Shown here piece after piece: positions 49,869 to 54,181 of a stretch of DNA of 54,181 bases. A program made the translations under genes and the position numbers. Positions within the stretch are counted from its first letter, which is position 1. Each line of letters starts with the position of its first letter. The DNA lies in assembly GCF_009936035.1 (NCBI RefSeq), contig NZ_QWEO01000017.1, positions 1-54,181 of the forward strand, given 5' to 3'. The stretch comes from Neglectibacter sp. X58 (GTDB taxonomy: Bacteria; Bacillota; Clostridia; Oscillospirales; Acutalibacteraceae). The notes under the pieces were generated by a model. That model had not been told where the DNA came from. It made no database searches and saw only the letters and a list, made by a program, of their open reading frames with translations.

Positions 49869-51209
49869 TTGGCTAAAAAACCGAATTTTATTGTCATTAT
49901 GACAGATGATCAGGGATATGGGGATCTGTCCTGTATGGGCAGCAAGGACTTTGTCACCCCTCACATTGACGGGCTGGCAGCCTCCGGCGCGCGGTTTACC
50001 GACTGGTATTCCGGCAGCCCTGTGTGCTCCCCTTCCCGGGCCTGCCTGCTCACAGGCCGCTATCCCGGCAATGCCGGGGTGCGGGCCATTCTGGCAGGGC
50101 ACAGGAAGGCTTCGGGCCTGACCCCCAAGGTGCCCACCATTGCCGCGGCCTTAAAGGGCCAGGGATATAAAACCTCCCTGGTGGGCAAATGGCACCTGGG
50201 GCTTAAAGATGAGTGCCGCCCCAACCAGAACGGCTTTGATGATTTTTACGGCTTCATGGCTGGGTGCGTGGATTATTACTCCCACATTTTCTACTGGGGC
50301 ATGGCAGACGGCCACACCGACCCCACCCACGACCTGTGGGAAAACGAAAAAGAGGTGCGGGAGAACGGCCGCTACATGACAGAGCTTATTACGGAAAAGG
50401 CAGTGGAGAGCATCCGGGGCCACGCGGGGAAGCAGGAGCCTTTCTTCCTCTATGTGGGTTATAATGCCCCCCATTACCCCATGCACGCCCCGGAAAAATA
50501 TATGGCCCGCTTTTCCCACCTGCCCTGGGACAGGCAGGTGATGGCCGCCATGATTGCGGCGGTGGACGACGGCGTGGGGGAGATACTAGACGAACTGAAG
50601 CGCTGCGGGGAATATGAAAACACCTGCATTTTCTTCCAAAGCGACAACGGCCCCTCCCGGGAGTCCCGCAACTGGCTGGACGGCACCCCCGACCCCTATT
50701 ACGGCGGGCAGACCGGCGGCTTTAAAGGCCATAAATACAGCCTCTTTGAGGGGGGTGTCCGGGTGCCGGGCATCTTCTCCTGGCCCGGGGTTATCCCCGC
50801 CGGGCAGGTTATCAAAGAGCCTTGCGGCGCTATGGATGTGTTCCCCACCCTGCTGAGCTGGGCCGGGGGCGATCCGGAAGCCTACACCCTGGACGGCGCT
50901 TCTCTGCAGGAGGTGCTCACCCAGGGCGCGGAAAGCCCCCACGAAGATATTTTCTGGGAAATGGACGGGCAGACCGCTGTACGCCACGGCAGGTATAAGC
51001 TGGTTTTAAACGGCGTGCTGGTGGAAGGGGAGCCTGTGCAGGCCCCTGTGTTCCTGTCCGATTTGGAAGCCGATCCCGGCGAAACCCGCAACCTGGCGGA
51101 GGAGCTGCCGGAGCTTACAAAAGAGCTGACGGAAAAGGCCCTCAGGTGGCGGGAAGCCCTGGAGAAGAACTGGGACGAGAACTTTGCCGCCAATTACAGT
51201 CTGGCGTAG
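49869..51209 (+). CDS. Cytosolic sulfatase with Cys-type formylglycine motif (arylsulfatase A-like)
   Basis: 446 residues. Metal-binding DD in IVIMTDDQGYGDLS, formylglycine site CSPSR (Cys53 in GSPVCSPSRACLLTGRYP cut to key residues), LVGKWHLG, and the C-terminal SDNGPSRE. No signal peptide, so it acts inside the cell. It hydrolyses sulfate esters after anSME activates Cys53. TTG 49869 follows GGAGACGGAAGC. It lies 15 bp after the importer ATPase gene, so it is in the same operon, which implies the substrate is imported sulfated. Confidence 0.9.
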   Translation: MAKKPNFIVIMTDDQGYGDLSCMGSKDFVTPHIDGLAASGARFTDWYSGSPVCSPSRACLLTGRYPGNAGVRAILAGHRKASGLTPKVPTIAAALKGQGYKTSLVGKWHLGLKDECRPNQNGFDDFYGFMAGCVDYYSHIFYWGMADGHTDPTHDLWENEKEVRENGRYMTELITEKAVESIRGHAGKQEPFFLYVGYNAPHYPMHAPEKYMARFSHLPWDRQVMAAMIAAVDDGVGEILDELKRCGEYENTCIFFQSDNGPSRESRNWLDGTPDPYYGGQTGGFKGHKYSLFEGGVRVPGIFSWPGVIPAGQVIKEPCGAMDVFPTLLSWAGGDPEAYTLDGASLQEVLTQGAESPHEDIFWEMDGQTAVRHGRYKLVLNGVLVEGEPVQAPVFLSDLEADPGETRNLAEELPELTKELTEKALRWREALEKNWDENFAANYSLA

Positions 51210-51478
51210 AAGCTGTTGGAAAGCTGGGCCAACATCCGGCGTTCCCCGTTTCCGGCCAAAAACAACAATATGGTTACAAAGATGACAATCCGTTTACAAA
51301 ACAGCGGGTTTGCAGCGAACAGTTTTGTAATTTAATTGTTTGTTCACATTTGGGTTGTGAGCATCCATCACCAAAATGCAAGCCCTGCGCAAAAATCCTG
51401 CATTTTCCCATCTTCAGGCAAAGCCTAAAGAAAAACCGGAATTAAGACGATAAACACATTAAAGAGAGGAGGAGCTAT

Positions 51479-52951
51479 ATGCGCGCAATCATGGTTATGT
51501 TCGATTCCCTCAACCGCCACATGCTGGAAGCATACGGCTGCACAGAATCCTTAACCCCCAATTTCCTGCGCTTGCAGCAGCGCTCGGTGCAGTTTGAAAG
51601 CTGCTACGCGGGCAGCCTGCCCTGTATGCCTGCCCGCCGGGAGCTGCACACCGGGCGGTACAATTTCCTGCACAGAAGCTGGGGGCCTATAGAGCCTTTT
51701 GACGACTCCATGCCCCAGATCTTATGGCAGAACGGCATACATTCCCATCTCATCAGCGACCACGGGCACTACTGGGAGGACGGCGGCGGCACCTACCACA
51801 CCCGCTATGCCACCTGGGAAAACTTCCGGGGCCAGGAGGGGGATCGCTGGAAGGCGGTGATAGGCGGGGTGGAGGATAAAGATCCCAACCTTATCAGCTT
51901 TGACGGCTACCGGGGGATGCTCTACCGGCAGGACGTGGTGAACCGCCGCTTTATGCAGCAGGAGAAAGATCACCCCCAGGTGAAATGCTTTGACGCGGGG
52001 ATTGCGTTTTTGCGGCAGAACAGGGACGCGGACAAGTGGTTCCTGCAAATTGAGTGCTTTGACCCCCACGAGCCTTTCTTCACCTATGACAAATATAAGG
52101 AGCTGTACCCCACAGAGTACGCGGGCAAGCGCTTTGACTGGCCCGACTATGCCATGGTGAAGGAATCCCCGGAGGAGGTGGCAGAGGGCAGGCGCAGCTA
52201 TAAAGCGCTGCTGTCCATGTGCGATGCCCAGTTAGGCCGGGTGCTAGACGTGATGGACGAGCAGGACATGTGGAAGGACACCATGCTCATTGTCAACACA
52301 GACCATGGCTACATGCTGGGAGAGCATGGCTATTGGGCTAAAAATTACATGCCCCTGTACGAGGAAGTGTCCCATATCCCCCTGTTCATCTGGGATCCCC
52401 GCTGCGGGATAAAGGGGGAGCGGCGGGAGGCCCTGGTGCAGACCATCGACCTGCCGGTAACCCTCTTACGCTTCTTCCAGATTCCTGTGCCCAAGGACAT
52501 GCTGGGCACAGACCTGGGCAAGGTTCTCCAGAAGGAACAGCCTGTGCGGGAGGCGGCCCTTTTCGGCATACACGGGGGCATGCTCTGCTGTACAGACGGG
52601 CGGTATGTGCTGATGAAGGCCCCGGCCGCCCCGGAAAACCAGCCCCTTTACGAATACACCATGATGCCCACCCATATGGCAAGCTTCTTTAGTGAAGAGT
52701 CCCTGCAGTCCATGAAGTGGCACACGCCTTTCTCCTTTACAAAGGGCGCGCCTGTTATGCAGATGGAGCCTGACGGGAATTTTGGCGGCGGGCATGGCTA
52801 TGGGGATCTGCTCTTCGATTTGCAGGCAGACCCTTCCCAGGAGCACCCCATAGAGGATGAAGCCCAGAAGGCCCGGCTGGAAGGGCTGATGGCAGCGCTG
52901 CTGAAGGAAAACGACGCGCCTCCGGAGCAGTTTGAGCGCCTGGGGCTGTAG
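51479..52951 (+). CDS. Second cytosolic sulfatase, CxPAR type
   Basis: 490 residues. N-terminal metal site MVMFDSLNRHML, formylglycine site CMPAR (Cys49, SLPCMPARRELHTGRYN cut), TDHGYMLGEHGYWAKN, and a long C-terminal region. No signal peptide. It differs clearly from the upstream sulfatase, so the two probably cleave different positions or sugars. ATG 51479 follows GAGAGGAGGAGCTAT. The 269-bp gap before it holds no clear promoter or terminator, so it is likely still part of the operon. Confidence 0.9.
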   Translation: MRAIMVMFDSLNRHMLEAYGCTESLTPNFLRLQQRSVQFESCYAGSLPCMPARRELHTGRYNFLHRSWGPIEPFDDSMPQILWQNGIHSHLISDHGHYWEDGGGTYHTRYATWENFRGQEGDRWKAVIGGVEDKDPNLISFDGYRGMLYRQDVVNRRFMQQEKDHPQVKCFDAGIAFLRQNRDADKWFLQIECFDPHEPFFTYDKYKELYPTEYAGKRFDWPDYAMVKESPEEVAEGRRSYKALLSMCDAQLGRVLDVMDEQDMWKDTMLIVNTDHGYMLGEHGYWAKNYMPLYEEVSHIPLFIWDPRCGIKGERREALVQTIDLPVTLLRFFQIPVPKDMLGTDLGKVLQKEQPVREAALFGIHGGMLCCTDGRYVLMKAPAAPENQPLYEYTMMPTHMASFFSEESLQSMKWHTPFSFTKGAPVMQMEPDGNFGGGHGYGDLLFDLQADPSQEHPIEDEAQKARLEGLMAALLKENDAPPEQFERLGL

Positions 52952-53285
52952 AACCTGTATCCACAACCTGTAACCACCGTCTAAGCGGCCTTTTTGAAGC
53001 CACTCTATGTTAAATTTTCTTGCAAGGCGACAGCCTTGCAAGAAAATTTGCCTTGATTGGCTTCAAAAATTCCCGCTCATCCGGCAATTTCGATTATGAA
53101 TACAGGTTCTAAAGGGTTTGACATAAGCTTTACGCCTTTTTGGAAATCCCCTGCTTACAGGCGGGGGATTTCCCTTAGCGGGAAAGGCCCCGCTTCTGCC
53201 CTGGTTTTCATAAAGTTCACGGGGTGTTTACAAAATCGAAACGGAAATGTCAAGAGTAAATGCGAAAAAATTTGAAATATTTTTT
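52952..53285. other. Gap between the sulfatase operon and IS30 remnant
   Basis: It holds the nested palindrome above and a second hairpin GGAAATCCCC / GGGGATTTCC (53142-53151, 53164-53173). From about 53230 the sequence becomes AT-rich (GAAAAAATTTGAAATA), consistent with the end of an insertion sequence. No gene seen. Confidence 0.55.
52991..53069. repeat. Nested perfect palindrome with GACA loop
   Basis: Outer arms TTTTTGAAGCCA (52991-53002) and TGGCTTCAAAAA (53058-53069); inner arms AAATTTTCTTGCAAGGC (53012-53028) and GCCTTGCAAGAAAATTT (53033-53049), loop GACA. The inner 17-bp stem is perfect. It could terminate the sulfatase operon or be a palindromic mobile element related to 1817-1899. 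Confidence 0.7.
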
Positions 53286-53462
53286 TCAGAGGGCGGCGAC
53301 GGCTTCACGGAAGAGCATTTCAGACGTTTTCCAACCTAAAATTTTACGTGGATAGTTGGCAATCCAGCTTTCCGCGCGCTTTACTTCTGCGGCGGTCACT
53401 TTCCCGAAGTCCGTTCCTTTCGGGAAGTGCCGCCGTATTATTTTGTTTTCGTTTTTGCGTGC
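53286..53462 (-). mobile_element. IS30-family transposase, C-terminal remnant
   Basis: About 58 residues: NENKIIRRHFPKGTDFGKVT and WIANYPRKILGWKTSEMLF are the conserved C-terminus of IS30 transposases. The DDE catalytic domain is missing. The upstream end joins the phage gene directly at about 53455-53465, with no intact insertion sequence. Confidence 0.85.
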
Positions 53463-54181
53463 GTGTTGATCTTGCTGGAAAAGCTCAATGTTTCGGCGTA
53501 TTGTTCCAGCTCCGACGCGCCCCGCTCCAAGAGGCACGCCAAATATTCCGCGTCCGTGCGCGTGATCTCCGTTTGCGCGCTGTCCGTGTAAACCTTCGTA
53601 ATGTCCGTTGCATTCACAAAGATTTCTTCACGGTCAAGGCCGGACGCGCCGCCGCCTACTTCGGCCACAACCCGCGGTTCTACCTCTTCGCCGCCTACAT
53701 AGGCGGTTGTTTTCAGGTTTTCAACGCTGTTTGTGTATTCCTGCTCTGTGATGTTGTCGAATTCCTGCGAAAAGATACAAGGCGGGTTTTCCGTCTGATC
53801 CGCGGTCAGGTTGCGGCCAGCGTAGACGCTGAAATAGTGCTTGCCCGTGCGCACATCAGAACGGGAACGGAAGCCCAGCTTTGCCGCTTTCGCCGCCGTT
53901 TCCACGGCCAGAAGCGCATTTATGAAGGCTTCGGACGTGTAGTTGATCCTGCCGCTTCCTGTGTCCACGTCCAGCGGGTCAAGAAGAATATTCGGAATGC
54001 GGCGGGCGGCAACCCGCGGGGAAATGATATTTTCACGGACGATCCGGTATAGAATATCCTGCGTCCCGCTCGTTGCCGTGATCTGATCGCGCACAATGCG
54101 TTTTCCGATCCATTGCGTGATAAATTTGCCCTGCACTTCGATTTCTTCAAGGCCCTGCGAATTCTTGCTTATGTTCACATA
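53438..54181 (-). CDS. Siphovirus Gp37-like tail protein, 5'-incomplete and C-terminally truncated
   Basis: The frame is open to the window edge. The 246 visible residues contain EVQGKFITQWIGKRIV, LLDPLDVDTGSGRINYTS-type segment, GRNLTADQ, the FSQEFDNITEQEYTNSVEN block and GLDREEIFVNATDI, matching the 'siphovirus ReqiPepy6 Gp37-like' tail family. The native C-terminus is replaced by a short tail (KTKTK) where the IS30 remnant begins. GTG 54178 is an apparent start, but the homologous protein should extend further upstream, beyond the window. Probably a prophage edge. Confidence 0.75.
   Translation of the reverse strand, partial: YVNISKNSQGLEEIEVQGKFITQWIGKRIVRDQITATSGTQDILYRIVRENIISPRVAARRIPNILLDPLDVDTGSGRINYTSEAFINALLAVETAAKAAKLGFRSRSDVRTGKHYFSVYAGRNLTADQTENPPCIFSQEFDNITEQEYTNSVENLKTTAYVGGEEVEPRVVAEVGGGASGLDREEIFVNATDITKVYTDSAQTEITRTDAEYLACLLERGASELEQYAETLSFSSKINTHAKTKTK

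Overview
The window looks like the chromosome of a gut-type Clostridia (Oscillospirales/Ruminococcaceae-like). It is GC-rich, has Gram-positive promoters and AGGAGG ribosome sites, two T-box leaders, RelA/SpoT, MreB, SecG, SLH-anchored surface proteins and an anaerobic sulfatase maturase. The placement rests on gene content only; there is no rRNA or other taxonomic marker.

Layout. 1-336 is the end of an oligopeptide-type ABC ATPase gene. 417-12143 is a minus-strand housekeeping block: PTS-like IIC permease, SprT-like protein, tandem acetyltransferase, rel, recJ, a PLP enzyme of the methionine gamma-lyase family, another acetyltransferase, secG and mreB. 12577-25000 holds short metabolic units: Gfo/Idh oxidoreductase, a secreted protein, PHP phosphoesterase, SLH-glycosidase, glycerate kinase divergent from an amidohydrolase/NusG-II/Gx operon, a Trp T-box with a TrpB2-type synthase, and a polyol dehydrogenase. 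25157-27057 is a BlaI/BlaR1 regulatory pair followed by an unannotated 42-residue peptide. 27145-29361 has a SLOG-domain gene, a 6S-like RNA, a DUF1292 gene and a ~795-nt gene-free transcription unit with consensus promoter and terminator, best explained as a large structured noncoding RNA. 29557-36841 carries a big SLH surface protein, a hemerythrin-receiver fusion and a Leu T-box with leuA. 36842-39117 is a graveyard of fragments (conjugative VirB4 twice, Tn916-type integrase, two response regulators, EamA transporter, phage HK97 gp10). 39187-52951 is a coherent sulfated-compound locus: TSUP exporter, sulfatase maturase, YesM/YesN two-component system, complete oligopeptide-type ABC importer and two cytosolic sulfatases. 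53286-54181 joins an IS30 transposase remnant to a truncated phage tail gene that runs off the window.

The two most unusual signals are (i) the large noncoding RNA at 28568-29361, and (ii) a dispersed ~73-nt palindromic repeat in three copies (3621, 8111, 46872). Each repeat lies directly 5' of a gene, in the same orientation, and encodes a related small peptide whose stop codon overlaps the start codon of that gene (ATGA, TTGA, ATGA).

How the genes work together: the 39-53 kb locus would sense a ligand (YesM/YesN), import it (ABC importer), desulfate it in the cytoplasm (two sulfatases activated by the radical SAM maturase) and export the released sulfur anion (TSUP). trpB2 and leuA are each controlled by uncharged tRNA through their T-boxes.
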